64,000 bases of DNA from Hysterangium stoloniferum (GCA_015178975.1 WHVD01000016.1:496001-560000); one strand, 5' to 3'; positions 24,323 through 36,149 are shown, counted from the stretch's first letter. Notes: generated by a model from the letters alone, not told the origin. Numbers and translations: made by a program.

Positions 24323-25400
24323 ATAGTATATTCATTTGCAATGTTTATTCCTTTGCTGTTACCTCTAAATATGGGGGAGTTGGCATAGGGTGGAACATGC
24401 CAACTGTGAGGAGGTTGTGGAAAGTGGCATGTTCCTCCATTTCACACTTGGGCTGTTTATCTGCTGGTAAGTGGACAAGCAATCCTCCTCCTCCCTCCCA
24501 CCCTCCTTCTAATGTCTTGATGGAGGAATTTGCACAGGAAGTGGCATGTTCCTCCATTTCACACTTGGGCTGTTTGTCTGCTTACCAGCAGACAATACCC
24601 CTCCCTTTCATCTGTTTAAGTACATATCCTATTACCAATTGCTAGCTACAGGTGATGGCACCAATTTAGTCAGCCCCTCTTTCAATCTTGTGCCTTTCAA
24701 GCTTTATCATACACCTGTAGCCTGTCCCTCCCACTCCATGCATCAACATCTACAAAGTCTCTTTCTCATCCTTCGAACATTTACTCCATCTCCATTACTG
24801 AATATAATGTCTATTCTAAATCCACAGAACTTAGCCCAATCTTGTCTACTTTAACCCTCTTCTGACACTATGCTTTATCACCTTCAGTGTAGTCAAAAGA
24901 TGATAATAATATATTTATTCGAGATGTTATCGCGTCTTTTATACTAAATAAATATTAACTAATTACTAATATTTCCGGATACGGGATATCGAGTTGCCGG
25001 CCCCACAACATAGCATTAGTGAGCCGCTGACTCGTTACACTGGAATGTGATGGAGTCGTCAGGAACCGTTACTAATATATTATATTATATTACCAATATT
25101 CAGTATACCCATAACTTGTAGTGTACCATGTACTCGGCTCAGAGCATGTCGTAAGTTCAAATCGTCCTTAGAAGTCTTCATTATCATTTTGGGTGTGGGG
25201 GAGAGCAAGGGTTCTTGTATTTCCTATTCTGTCCCGAAAAAAGTGTCCGGGTCTTCGGCGGAGATTAGGACTTGTGAGAGTCCACGTGTCCAATTGATGA
25301 CGTAACCAATCACGTGATTATGCACTTTCAACGACTTGCGACGATTGTTGGTTCAGCTGTGCGCTGCGCTTTTACAGTCTTCAGCTGATTAGAATTGTCC
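24323..25400. other. Repeat-derived sequence and SNARE gene upstream region
   Basis: At 24424-24463 and 24540-24579 a 40-bp direct repeat (GGCATGTTCCTCCATTTCAC core) lies in T/C-rich, CpG-poor sequence that looks like an old repeat of unknown type. From about 24900 the DNA is AT-rich. It then becomes CpG-bearing near 25220, where the promoter of the downstream SNARE gene should lie. No gene. Confidence 0.45.
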
Positions 25401-26484
25401 ATGTCGACAGATCCGTACCATGCGGTTAAAACTGAAGTAGACTCGTCTTTACAGGCTGCAGCGACGCTTAGGGCATCGTATTTGCGAATACGCAGCACAG
25501 CCCCCGAAGGGAGTGAAGAACTAGATTGGGCACGAAATGAGGTGTGTAGACGATGGACATACTTGCGTTGTTACGGGACGATGCTGATTGTTACGACAGT
25601 TGAAAGCGACCCTAGCTGCTCTGGAAGCAGATTTAGAAGACCTTGAAGAAAGCGTTCGGTATGTGCGTTTTGCCTATGGTAGAGGTCACATGTTCTGACC
25701 ATAGAGGATTTCTTTATCTCCTGCCTAGAATAGTGGAGGATACAGGCGGACGTCTATTTGGTCTGGAAGAACGAGAGGTAATGGGACGGCGGAATTACGT
25801 GGGCCGTGTTCGGAAGGAGATTGAGGTCAGTGTCTGCTGTTGATCATTGGTTGGGAGGCTTTGAGGTTATATCTCTATCTGTAGAATATGCGGCAGGAGG
25901 TGTCTGCTATACCTCAATCCTCATCTGGAACAAAAGGGAAAGCGACAGTTGAATCAACACAACCTCACGAGGAGCAGACCGGCGACCAGGATGAATGGTC
26001 GAGGGAGGAACAACAGGTTAGACTATTTAATTTTTCATTTTGTCTTATCCTGTTGCAAACGTTGCTGACCTGACTTCTCTAGATGTTGGTGGAACGGCAA
26101 GACCATACATTAACATCGATCTCGAGTACATTAACCACGCTTGCGGAACAAGCTGGCTTAATGGGCCAGGAGGTTGTGGAGCATAATGAGTAAGTGATAT
26201 ACATGCTGTATGTAAATCCATTTTTCAAATGAGCCGATATCTAGGATGTTAGGCGACTTGGAGGCGAACGTGGATAGCACTCAAACGAAGCTGTCCGGTG
26301 CAATGACGAGAATGAAGAAATTCATTCGAGATACTGAAGGTGGGCAATAATAGAATTTAATACTCCAAGAAAACCTACATATATGCTGACTTATGGTATC
26401 TTGCCAGCGACAAAATCCGGATGGTGTATAGCGATTCTCATCGTGATTCTGTGTGTTCTGCTCCTGCTCGTGATTCTATTATAA
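25401..26484 (+). CDS. Tlg1/syntaxin-6-type Qc-SNARE (endosome-TGN fusion)
   Basis: Start ATG 25401 (MSTDPYHAVKTEVDSSLQAA). The N-terminal syntaxin-6 three-helix domain spans three exons: LRASYLRIRSTAP and ELDWARNE, then LKATLAALEADLEDLEESVR, then RRNYVGRVRKEIE. A Ser/Thr/Glu linker follows, then the SNARE motif in two exons (MLVERQDHTLTSISSTLTTL, AEQAGLMGQEVVEHNEML, GDLEANVDSTQTKLSGAM). The last exon is a single C-terminal membrane anchor (WCIAILIVILCVLLLLVIL), stop 26482-26484. Seven exons with short introns, all joins in frame. The residue expected to be the ionic zero-layer Gln is His here (EVVEHNEML against the usual ELxxQ). It probably mediates retrograde endosome-to-Golgi fusion. Confidence 0.85.
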
Positions 26485-26597
26485 GATGTACTAGTTATCT
26501 ATATCAATATTTATCTGGATACACACTACGGAATTCGACGGTAATATTGTCTTGTGCATTTCCTAGTTGTTGATACCGTCGGAACAAGTCACGTGTC

Positions 26598-27147
26598 AAG
26601 GCTCTCTTGTTCCGTGACCACCACCTGCCTCTGGGGTTGGGGCCCCCAGTGCTCGTGGTGAGGGGCGGAGAGGCGGATGACAGTGAACAGGTTTGGGGAC
26701 CTCTGAATTCACTGCTCTGTCAAAGTCGGCAGCCTTCAGCCGCGCACCAGTGTCGTCTGCGGAACGTCACTGGCACCTACCAACCATGACTGTTGCCTGG
26801 CAGCGGTCTACCCTTCCTACCCACCTCCGACTCCAGCATTCACCTATGCACTAGCAATGCAAGACTTCGGTGTGCCTGCAGCCCTTGTCGACGCCTGCTA
26901 GCAGGATCTCGGGCTTTTCTTGGGGCTTCGGCCCAAGGCCTCAAGGCCTCAGCTCTATACCATGTATATATCAACATGCCCCCCCCTTTGCTTACTAAAA
27001 TCCCTTCCGCACACGTAGCTCACTCGGAACTTCGTACCACCGTAGCATAGTTTCTCTGGGGGCCTTTTCACCCCCTAGCCGCAGTTAGCCATTGTTGCTT
27101 GAAGCGGGATACAAATATATCAAAAAAAAAAAAAAAAAAAAAAAAAA
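26598..27147 (+). mobile_element. Poly(A)-tailed retroposon with 15-bp target duplication
   Basis: A 550-bp insert ends in a pure A run of about 24 nt. It is bounded by an exact duplication GAACAAGTCACGTGT (26583-26597 and 27148-27162). Long variable duplications plus a 3' A-tract are the mark of target-primed reverse transcription. The body has no tRNA-type A/B boxes and no recognisable protein, so it is either a 5'-truncated LINE tail or a non-autonomous family. The perfect duplication and unbroken A-tract indicate a recent event, just 3' of the SNARE gene. Confidence 0.85.
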
Positions 27148-27162
27148 GAACAAGTCACGTGT

Positions 27163-27632
27163 AGTGTTTTCCATTGTAGACATTTGGGACGCATTGTTAG
27201 GTCAAGATAACCTTAACTTAGGACAGTGTCCACTATTCAGAACCGGGAGAATCCCCAGAGAAAGTCTGCAAACAAGATGGGTGGAATAAAGTGCATCTTT
27301 TATAACACAACCAACTACAAAGGAACAATGAAAGCCGAAATATAAGAAATGCATAAGTGACCATAGAGATGACATGTAGGGAAGCGCATGGATGTGAGTA
27401 ATGTGTGATGAGAAGTTGTGAAACGACGTGTTATACAAGACGTTGGGAAAATGTAGGAACTGAAGAGCGAGATGAAGGACAGCAAGTATCTCAAGGTTCC
27501 CTGGGGATGTGTGATAAATGAGGCGGGCATAACAAGAGCATGGATATGCAAAGCGATGCGTATAAAGAAATAAAATGGTCAATAAAGGGCTATATGAGTG
27601 TGTCACAGAATATGTGATGTTAGCTGTGGTGG
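27163..27632. other. Intergenic, probable 3' flanks
   Basis: Lies between the retroposon and the convergent KEN-box gene. A 144-codon minus frame here (27202-27636) has no motifs and continues beyond the true stop of the KEN-box gene in another frame. It is probably UTR. Confidence 0.4.
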
Positions 27633-28302
27633 TCATGCTTCTATTGCGTCGCCTGCTGTGGACTGTATCGCTTCCTTGGATGTTGTATCGTGCATTTCAA
27701 TGTCACACTAAGTATTTATGTAAGTGAGGCTCGGAAAAATAAGTGCTGGAGACACTCACTTCCCCCGAACCCCACAATGCATCACTTTGAGGATTCTCCT
27801 CGACAGCATGCAGCCCCGTTTGGACCGCGCTGCGCAATGCTTCACGCTCGTCATACGCCTGGGTAACGTCCGCAAGAGGCATTACAGAGAATTCGTAAGC
27901 CCTCCTGTTACCCAGCGAGCTCAAAGACTGCTCAGTATCACTGCTGTTGTCCCCAGCGGCGGTGCCTTTGTTTCTGTTTCCACTGGTGCCCAGAACGGCG
28001 CGTTTCTTGCCCTTCTCTTTCGCCTCTCTCAAGGAAGATAGCTTCTTGGTTTTGGCACCAGATTTGGACGATGATGAAAGAGCTTTGACCTTGAGAGCGG
28101 ATGAAGGTGAAGGCTTTCGTTTTTTGAGTGGTGGCTGGGTATCGAACGGGAGACCAGTAAGAGGATTGATGTTTTCTTTGGTCGTAGAATGAGAGTTATG
28201 GTGAGGGCGAGGTTTCCGAGAGGATGTCGTCGAGGATGTGGTGGATGACATTGATGAAGGAATATTTTCGTCCAGAAACACGGAGAAAGTGGAGATAGCC
28301 AT
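27633..28302 (-). CDS. Small basic KEN-box protein, unrecognised family
   Basis: Start Met at 28300-28302 (MAISTFSVFLDENIPSSMSS). A Ser/Thr-rich segment is followed by TTKENINPLTGLPFD, a canonical KEN-box context, then Lys/Ser-rich sequence with a possible D-box-like RAVLG, a nuclear-signal-like KGKKRAVL, and a conserved-looking acidic C-terminal part (MPLADVTQAYDEREALRSAV). One intron (about 27712-27764, gtgagt...ttag) joins to CDIEMHDTTSKEAIQST and a stop at 27633. Size about 205 residues. Low complexity and the KEN box suggest a cell-cycle regulated, APC/C-degraded nuclear protein. This is inference; I do not recognise the orthologue. Confidence 0.6.
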
Positions 28303-29310
28303 TGGCTTATATATCCGGAGATTAGGGATGTATTAGGGATTAAGAGTCGTATTTAACAACTCTCGAGAGTTCAGAGAGGTCGGTGTGGTAGAAAAAGGAC
28401 CTTCGGAGCTCTGCAAGCGGAGTTGAGTTTGCCGATTTCAACCAAACCGCGTCCGTCACGTGATGTATGATACCGTTGAACTCGTGGCAGTGTGGTATAT
28501 TTTAACTTGACTGAAGGTTTCTTTTGTTGTCAACGTGTGGCTGTAGATATTATCCTGATATAATAAAATTAACTTGACATCTAGCCCCAAATTTAACTAT
28601 TAAGTATCAAGTACAACTGTGGTCACGTCGATCTTTAAGAACGCGTGTATTTAGAGTGCTAGATTAAGGAATTAATCCTTCAAACAAGATTACAGAGTTA
28701 AGCACACAATACTGTAAGAAAGATCATATTTTAGAAGTAGACATTCAAGTGAATGACAAGAAGCTCAGAACGCGACTTGTCACAAAGACTCGTGACGTAA
28801 CCCCCCTGTGACCATCACTAGGTGACCTCAGATTCCTTGGTTCGATCAGTAGCTATATCGGACTTTTGGCTGGCACTTGCAGCCTGACAGCTCTGGCCGT
28901 TACATCATCTGGGGTGCTTCTCATGTGGTTACTAAAAAATATGCCATCAGGATAAATATATCGGAAAACGCATTTTTTGATTAGCTGCTAAACCAGGAGC
29001 TGTCATGACCCTCGGGTGGTCACCAAGACCACAATTGTGGTCTTCACCGATCAATAGAGTACCTCTTGCACATGAGGTTCTGTTAGAAGCTCAATAATAT
29101 TTCATAATATCCTTGATATACATATTTTTAAAGGGAAAGGATATTTGAAAAACAGGCCGATGCGTATGGACATGAATGGCACGGGTGTGAAGCACCTCGC
29201 ATAAATAGCCACACGTCACGAACCGAATGATTGACATTCGGAAGACCTACCAGCACCCTTTGTTCATTCCTTCTACCTCTTCAGCTCCTCAATTGTCGCT
29301 GGTCGACCAT
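28303..29310. other. Intergenic, with a perfect 20-bp palindrome
   Basis: Promoter region of the KEN-box gene and upstream region of the 7-TM gene. At 29025-29044 lies AAGACCACAATTGTGGTCTT, a perfect palindrome. No gene seen. Confidence 0.5.
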
Positions 29311-31466
29311 GTTTTTTCTTCATGCCGTCTGGTTTCCGGCGCTTTTGGTGGGATGTTATGGTGGTCAGCGTCACAGGACATTTGCCTCCCAGAATATTGT
29401 GCTGATTCTTTAAATTCACAGTCGCTGCTCATCATTCAGATCCTGTCAGCTCTAAACTAAGATTGAGACAAGACGTTTCTTCAGACCAGGTATTATCTCC
29501 ACAGGCAAGTGAACTACATCAGAACCCAATTGCACCGTTGTTTTACCGCGAGAACAGTGCAATGTCACATGTACCAATTTCGACAACATTCACAATAACT
29601 GTAATACTTCGCATTGTGGTTGTAACGTCGAGTTCCTCAATGCGGAAGCTCTATGCCTTTTGTGTCAAACCAGCGATCCTAACGCTTCAGCGAATGTCCA
29701 GTTTCTCTTGGATGGTGGGTCACAACCGCTCACTCAAAACTAGAAGAATTAAGTTCGAATTCAATATAGGCGAAATGGATCAGTGTCATAGAGAAGGCAT
29801 CCAGATCAGCTACAGTGCGCCCCTGGACCCTGTTGCTGAAGCCTTGGTTCAAGTGGCCTATCGCGAAGGTTCAGGTATACATAAATCATAAATCTATACT
29901 TGTATTGGTAGTGACAACCATAATCTTGGATAGTATTACGTAGGAACCAAACGGCTTTCTTGGCTCTTCAAATTATTGGTGGTCACATTGGTCTATTCGT
30001 CGTCCTCATCTTTGCTGTTTTCTCGCGCCGAATTCGTCGAGATCCCACTTTTTTGAATTTCTGCATAACTTGGATTTTCTCCAGCATTGTCTTTTCGTTG
30101 ATGTGAGCGCGTCCTTGAACACGCTTTGATCTCTTTGTTGAGCAATTTTGGCAGGCTTTACCGTGGCACTTCAGGAAACACAATTCTGAACACATTAGGA
30201 GAAGTTGCGCCAAACCAGTGTCTTGCTCAAGCTGCACTTACGGAAGGAGCGCAAGTTATGACGGCGAGCTCGACACTATCTCTTGTGGTCAGGGTGCGTT
30301 GCACTTTCATTCCGAAAAATGGCATTATAATGGTTTTTCTCTAGCTATGGATAAGCCTTCGTGCTGCGATATATGGTGAAAGTAAAGGGCTGAAGCAAGA
30401 TCAGTGGATTACCGCTGTGGTACTCGTGACCATCCTCAATATCTAAACGGCTACGTTCTTATGCCCCGCTAGCTTCTAGTTACCCCCTATATGTTCTTCC
30501 TTGTCTTTGCACTCGCCGCTGTTAATGTAAGCTATCTGAACTCTGACTTGTGCATTAATAACCTTTACACAGCTCGGCATGCAAAACATCGTCGTGACTG
30601 ACGCCACGTTACAAAGGGTTATACCAGTTAATTTCTATTGTACGGTCTCAGGGCCCACTTCCTTGTATGTAGCCGTTATGTCATAACTGCGTTATACCTT
30701 GACTATGTTTTATCAGCGTACTAGGCGTGTACGGTACAACTCTAGCGCTGCTGCTCGTCACGATGGGATTTGATGGTCAGTCACCAGCCATGCGTCTTGT
30801 GAAGCGACTACTTATGATTAACCATGAATGCTGTAGTGCATATCATAAGCATCCTATACAAGCACTGGGCAGCCTTCCGACATGTAAAAGCCAAAAGCGC
30901 AGTCTCGCTCTCTTTATTACTCCGAGTAATAATATTTAGTCTCTACCGTATTGTTGTAGCGGTGTACGTGATCTCTCGTGGATGGCATCCGACCATTGAT
31001 TAACCTATTCTCTGCGCTTGTCATTTTTCTTGGATAGCGCATACGTTTCTGTCTTGAAACGTCCGCCCCAGACAGGTTCAACAGGTCAAGGTACAACGCT
31101 CTCCGTTTCATTCGGTTTCCCCGTCTGGGTTGACATGTTGCAAGCCGCAAGTGGGTACATCAAATTTCTTATCAGCCCCATTATTGAAGTAGAATGCACG
31201 ATCCAGTTCCGCTTCTGGGGGCGATCATCCTAGGAATTAGGAACGTGAGTGCCGCTGCCATTTTTGTGGTGACAGACTCCGCTGATTAATGTTTTCACTT
31301 TTGCGTGGCATAGGATATGCTTAGCGCCATAACGTGTTGGCATTGGTCTGGTACAGACCACACGTCATCGCTGCGATCCGTCAGCGACGGCGACAACACT
31401 GGCAGCAAGCACGCACCGCTTGAGAAAGACGCCATCCCCGAAGAGCCTGTAAAGTCAGAGGTTTAA
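29311..31466 (+). CDS. 7-TM protein with N-terminal Cys-rich ectodomain (receptor-like)
   Basis: A probable start at 29311 gives a hydrophobic N-terminus (MFFLHAVWFPALLVGCYGG). An exon near 29600-29715 encodes NCNTSHCGCNVEFLNAEALC then LLCQTSDPNASANVQFLLD, a Cys-rich extracellular module. From 29945 the TM exons read QIIGGHIGLFVVLIFAVFSR, FLNFCITWIFSSIVFSLM, LYRGTSGNTILNTLGEVAP, TEGAQVMTASSTLSLVVRLW, LLVTPYMFFLVFALAAVN, GVYGTTLALLLVTMGFD and RIVVAVYVISRGW. The C-terminal cytoplasmic tail ends LEKDAIPEEPVKSEV, stop 31464-31466. The layout looks like fungal receptor-type 7-TM proteins. Ligand and family name unknown. The joins between 29400 and 29600 and from 31000 to 31330 are uncertain. A fragment duplicate lies at 35545-35870. 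Confidence 0.65.
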
Positions 31467-32329
31467 TCTGGCCTTCCATTGTTCTCACCCATCACGGCAC
31501 CCTTTGTTATCCGCCGGAGCCATCACGGCATGCTCTTTTCGTTTTCTACGTTGCAGGTCATCCTCCTTTTGTATTTCTGTAAAGTCTTCTTTCCTTGTTA
31601 TAGATTCCATTGACGTAAGGTCATGGATCCCTTCACCTCTTTGGAATCGATCTAAGCTGCAAACGTTTTACCTCGTCCATTTTTCACCGCGGCTTGCATC
31701 AATATTGTCAGTTTGCCTTGCTACTATTACTACTGCTGTTTTGTCTGCCGCAGCCGCATTGCTCAGAAATTGCTCTTCAGCTCTATAATTCAGCCCCCCG
31801 AGGTACACAATTAGGATTACGGCCCCAAAATTACTATTTTAAATATTGATTTAGGTAACGGCCATTCATGAAGGTGACTAGTCTTGAATACCTGATCCGT
31901 GCTGACAGCCAAGCCTTTGAATAGACGCCCCTAAAACGTTGTGATTCTCAGGATCATTTGGACTGAGACCCAGTGGAGAGAGACTTTCCACACCCCGGAT
32001 CTGCACAAGTCATATTAATCGCCGTTTCTGACCTGCAGATCAATCTATTGTTGTCCTGGCTCTCAAAATAGCACATCATTGTTTATCTGCACTTGAGGGG
32101 GTAAAGCATGATAATCAAATAGCTTTATTATTAGTGCCCCATGGTCGTGTGCAACTTGAAGCCATTGTTTTTTCATGTATCTCCAACCATATGCATATTT
32201 GTCATCATAATACCTTACAGCTTATATTCACCCCACAGTTCTATGACCTAAAGGACTTCCTAAAAATGGCATATTTTTGAGCTCAACGATTGAAAAAAAA
32301 AAAAAAAACCCCAAAAATTCCCTCTCAGA
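31467..32329. other. Intergenic; no gene supported
   Basis: A 94-codon plus frame (31504-31788) is Ser/Leu-rich without motifs. It may be 3' untranslated sequence of one of the two flanking genes. A poly(A) run near 32292 lies just 3' of the bHLH stop. Confidence 0.45.
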
Positions 32330-34599
32330 TCAATCATCTTCATCGTCCCCTCCACTTGCACTCCCCATCTTGAGTCTGATACCCGCTTCCACACCTCTGC
32401 CCTCGTCAACGTCGCAGTCTAGATCCACCTGTACCTCACCTTCACGACCCGCAGCATCCCCAAGCAGCTCCCTCACCCGCTTCACCTCACTTCGTAACTT
32501 ATTAATCTCCCCATCCCGCCGCTTCACCATGTCTTTAAGCTCCTTGATATACGCATTCCCACATCTCAACAGTGCGAGCTTGCTCACGCCCCTATTGGGG
32601 CCGTCTGCATCACCCTTGGGAGGACCGCGGGGGGGCATGCATCCAGGAAGGAGCTCCTCGTCTTCCGGCAGAGCCACGGGAGGGAGAAGCAAACGCAGCT
32701 CGTCAAACGACGTTTTAAGCGAATCGCGCCGCTTTTGTTCGGCGACCTTGTGCGATGACTTTGAAGGTCGGCCCATGGGGCCAGACGGTGTCGGCAGCGA
32801 AAGGGGCGAGGTGGGTGTTGGAGGTTGTGCTAATCGACATGTCATGAGACACGATTAAGGATAATTCAACGGCAAACACACCTCCAGGTAAGAGCGGTTT
32901 TAGGTTAGGACTGAACCCGGGCTTCGCGGTAGATCCTCTCCGCCCGCGGGGCAGTGTGGAAACAGCTGCTTTGCCTTTATTGGGCTTCTTGGCCGTTTCT
33001 TTCATATCCCCATTAGTACCTCCAGAAACAGCGGAACTTCCTGATGGAATAGACGACGGCACAAGACCCGTCGAAAGCTTGCGTAGATTCAAGATGCTTG
33101 CTGGAGTCATAGGCGCGATGGCAATGTTGGAGGCAGAGTTGCCAGCCCCACTGCCGGACGTTGAAGGCGCAGAGATCATACCATTCGATGAAACAGGAGG
33201 GGGCATTGGCAAATCCACGGGAGACGGCGTGTCGTTGCTTGACATGAAATAGTGGCCATTATTGCCACCTGCAGGCGTCGACGTCGCTGACGATGTTGGC
33301 GTGTTCCGAAATGAGCGTTTCCGTGCGGGCTGTTGACTTATTATATGTTCGTCCGCACTACTCGTGCGTTTAAGATGCGGACGAGCTGTGTTATGGCGAC
33401 GTTCATGTGGCGACGGGAGCTGCTGGTGGTCCTTTAATTGATTTTGTAGGTGTAGCAAGTCGGCTTGAGAATGTGAGGGGCGACTAACATGTCCATGAGG
33501 AAGAATCCATGGACTTGTAAGTGGAGAAATGTCTGGACCTGGCAGAGGGAAGGGTTGTGACGTTGGGAACGCCAGTGCCGCCGGAGCAGAGAAAGATGGA
33601 TTAGGGTTTATGACGTGACCATGGTGGGACTGTAAGTGGGGGGAAAGCTGTTTGCAGTAAGATTAGAAAGCTTATATAACCCAAGAAAACTTGATGAAAA
33701 GCATGTGTGGGTTGCAATATGAGATAATATAAATTGCAAATCGATCGCCCGGTTAAAAGGTCAAAGTTAAATCAAGTGAATGATAGGGCACGACAGGATA
33801 GTGGATGGAACGCTACTACAATAATGGGATCGAGACAAGGGCTAAAAAAAACTGGCACACCGAAAAAAAAAAAAGCAAGATGCAAAAAGATCTTATATGA
33901 AATGAGAACAGAGAACGAGACGCACTACATTGCTGGCGCTCCCCATAAACATATCCGGTTGCAGCATCATTGGAGGTACTCGGTCCTTGGGCACTATCGC
34001 AGGGAGTTCAGCAGACCCAAGCGGAGTAGGTAGACCGTTGTAAAGTCCATCTTTTTGTTGAGAATCAAGGATGTGTGAGCTCTGGCCTTGAGAATTTCCA
34101 TTGAGAAGCTCAATCTGCAGATTAGAAGGTAGTTAAAAGAGAGAAAGAGCGGATATTGATAGGCGATCAACAGCGCGAAGAAGAGGATACACACCTGCTG
34201 TTGTAGAATGAGCTGTTGCAACTGCTGCAACTTCATCTGCTGCTCCAAACGATCCTTCAGATTTTGCATTTCTGCAGTGATAAACTGCTGGTGGTGCTGT
34301 TGCTGCCGCTGATTTTGCTGTTGGCTCTGTTGCTGCTGTTGGTGCTGCTGGTGCTGACTCGAGTTCTGATGTTGAGCTTGACCCTGATTGTGGGGCAAAT
34401 TGTCAAGCATGGCCTGAGCAGACTCGAGATTCATATTAACACCAGGCCGTTGGAAATCGGCAAATATATCCAGCTCCGACTCATTGCTAGAGGGCGCTGC
34501 TCTGATATAGTCTGCGAAATCGAAATCGGGAGGCTGTGCGTCGTTCATAGCGGTCGTGTGCGACGGTGAGTGTGGTTCGGGAGAAAGGTTGTTGAGCAT
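32330..34599 (-). CDS. bHLH transcription factor with Gln-rich N-terminal region
   Basis: Nuclear DNA-binding regulator. Start Met 34597-34599 (MLNNLSPEPHSPSHTTAMND), with a second Met 17 codons on. The N-terminal exon has an acidic segment (FDFADYIRAAPSSNESELDI) and a long Gln/His tract. An intron leads to IELLNGNSQGQSSHILDS, and another of about 270 nt leads to a Ser/Pro/Asn-rich middle. An intron at about 32830-32880 precedes the bHLH: SSHKVAEQKRRDSLKTSFDE, with the H-E-R basic triad for E-box binding, then LRLLLPP, a 40-residue Pro/Gly loop, and VSKLALLRCGNAYIKELKDM with a coiled-coil extension (KRRDGEINKLRSEVKRVREL). It ends in an acidic tail (GGDDEDD). The long loop is seen in several fungal bHLH factors. 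The Gln tract looks like an activation region. Target genes unknown. Confidence 0.88.
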
Positions 34600-35544
34600 C
34601 GATTGTGGACTGGAGTGGACGTCCGGTCCCGAGTGCCGACTGACCGACGGATGACAAATCTCCGATTTGAAGTGACCACATGTAGAAAAAAAAAAGAATT
34701 TTCAACGAGGAACGTCAAAACCAATTTAGGGGCCGTGGGTCTACATGTACTTACAAGTTCTTGTAATTTACAAAAGTTTTTTTTTTTTTTCTTTTGCAAA
34801 GGTTCTACTACCATCATCGCCTTTTTGAGGAGATACGATCTATATACAACGCAGAAGCCCCGGATATGGCAATGTTTCGATGGAAATTACCTAATTTACC
34901 TTGGAGCTGCGCTCCAATCGCTAATTAGTCACGAGACCATGAGAGTGGAGCATTATCATGAGGATTATAATAGATAAAATTATCCCATTCATCAGTAAAT
35001 ATGTTAAGATAGTGTGCTCCTTATTTCAATGTGAACGATATCGGATTTCAGATCTAATATTCATCAGATGAAGGGCAGGCCTTGTTTGGTATGGCTGTCA
35101 AAGTAAGATTTGAGACGCCAGAACTGCATTTTCGTACTGACTTTGTATATTGCGATGTTAATTGCGCTTGTACACCTATTTTATTCCATGGTCAATCTGT
35201 ACTAAATACACATTTATCTTCAGAGTTTAAATATCTTCCGGACGAATCATGTGGGACCAAGGGGGAGTTTATTTGTTCGGTATACACAAACCCAAACTAA
35301 CTTCCTGGAAAACTTCCGATCTCGTTGTTTGCCCAGTTTATTATCCTGATAACCCCGGTTACCCGTGTGGCATCATACCCACAACCAACTATATATTGGC
35401 ACCATTGATGGGTGATGATGTGAACCTTGAGGGCATTCTACCGGGATGATTTGCAACAGGCGCTCGAGATATCTACAATCTCGAGCGGATCCCATTAACT
35501 CTAGAGCCGAACTACCGTTGCCATACCGTGTGAACCTTGGACCA
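34600..35544. other. Intergenic; no gene supported
   Basis: Upstream region of the bHLH gene. Open frames at 35082-35300 and 35249-35449 (plus) carry no recognised motif and no good splice partners. Confidence 0.4.
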
Positions 35545-35870
35545 TTTTAAATGATTGTAATACTCACACTGCGGTTGTACTTTGAGCCTCATCGATGCGC
35601 AAGGTCTGTGCCTCTTGCGTCAAACCAGCGATCCTCAAGATGTAGCAATGGTCCAGTTTCTATTGGATGGTCCATTCGAAGAGTAAGGTTTAGATTCAAT
35701 ACAGGGGAAATGGCTCAGTGTCATAGAGATGACACTAAGAATAGCTACAGCCTACCCCTTCACCCTGCTGCTGAAGCCTTGGTCCAAAAGGCTCATCACG
35801 CATATTCTAGTATATAAATCAAATGTCTATTAGTATGATTACCATCAATCTTGGATAGTTTGACACGGCG
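35545..35870 (+). pseudogene. Fragment duplicate of the 7-TM gene ectodomain exons
   Basis: Matches 29590-29935, including the Cys-rich exon and the following intron up to its 3' end (CTTGGATAG). A one-base shift after the first cysteines takes the exon out of frame, and the TM exons are absent. Intron retention shows duplication at DNA level. Confidence 0.75.
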
Positions 35871-36149
35871 TCACCACCGCTCATTTCACGCTGAATTCTG
35901 GGAGATCTTAGCTTAGATTAGACAACCCCAAGGAGATCGGGGTAGCCAGAGGAACGTCACGAATCACCGCTTTAATATCTAGTTGTAAGGAAGCTGATCC
36001 AGACACATGAGCGGAGAGAAGCCGTGCGTCAAAGTACGCGAACTATTCGGGCCAGATTGACCCGAATAGGAAACGATTGGTAGTCAAATTACAGTAAGTC
36101 GGGCAGATACTTAGATTAGGTATAGTCCATTCTACTAAAGCTCGTCTCC

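Noticed and set aside
27202-27636. 144-codon minus-strand frame
   Set aside because: No motif, composition like untranslated sequence, and it overlaps the 3' flank of the spliced KEN-box gene.
34200-34420. CAG/CTG-rich repeat that could be a microsatellite
   Set aside because: It is the in-frame Gln/His tract of the bHLH protein, with mixed codons.
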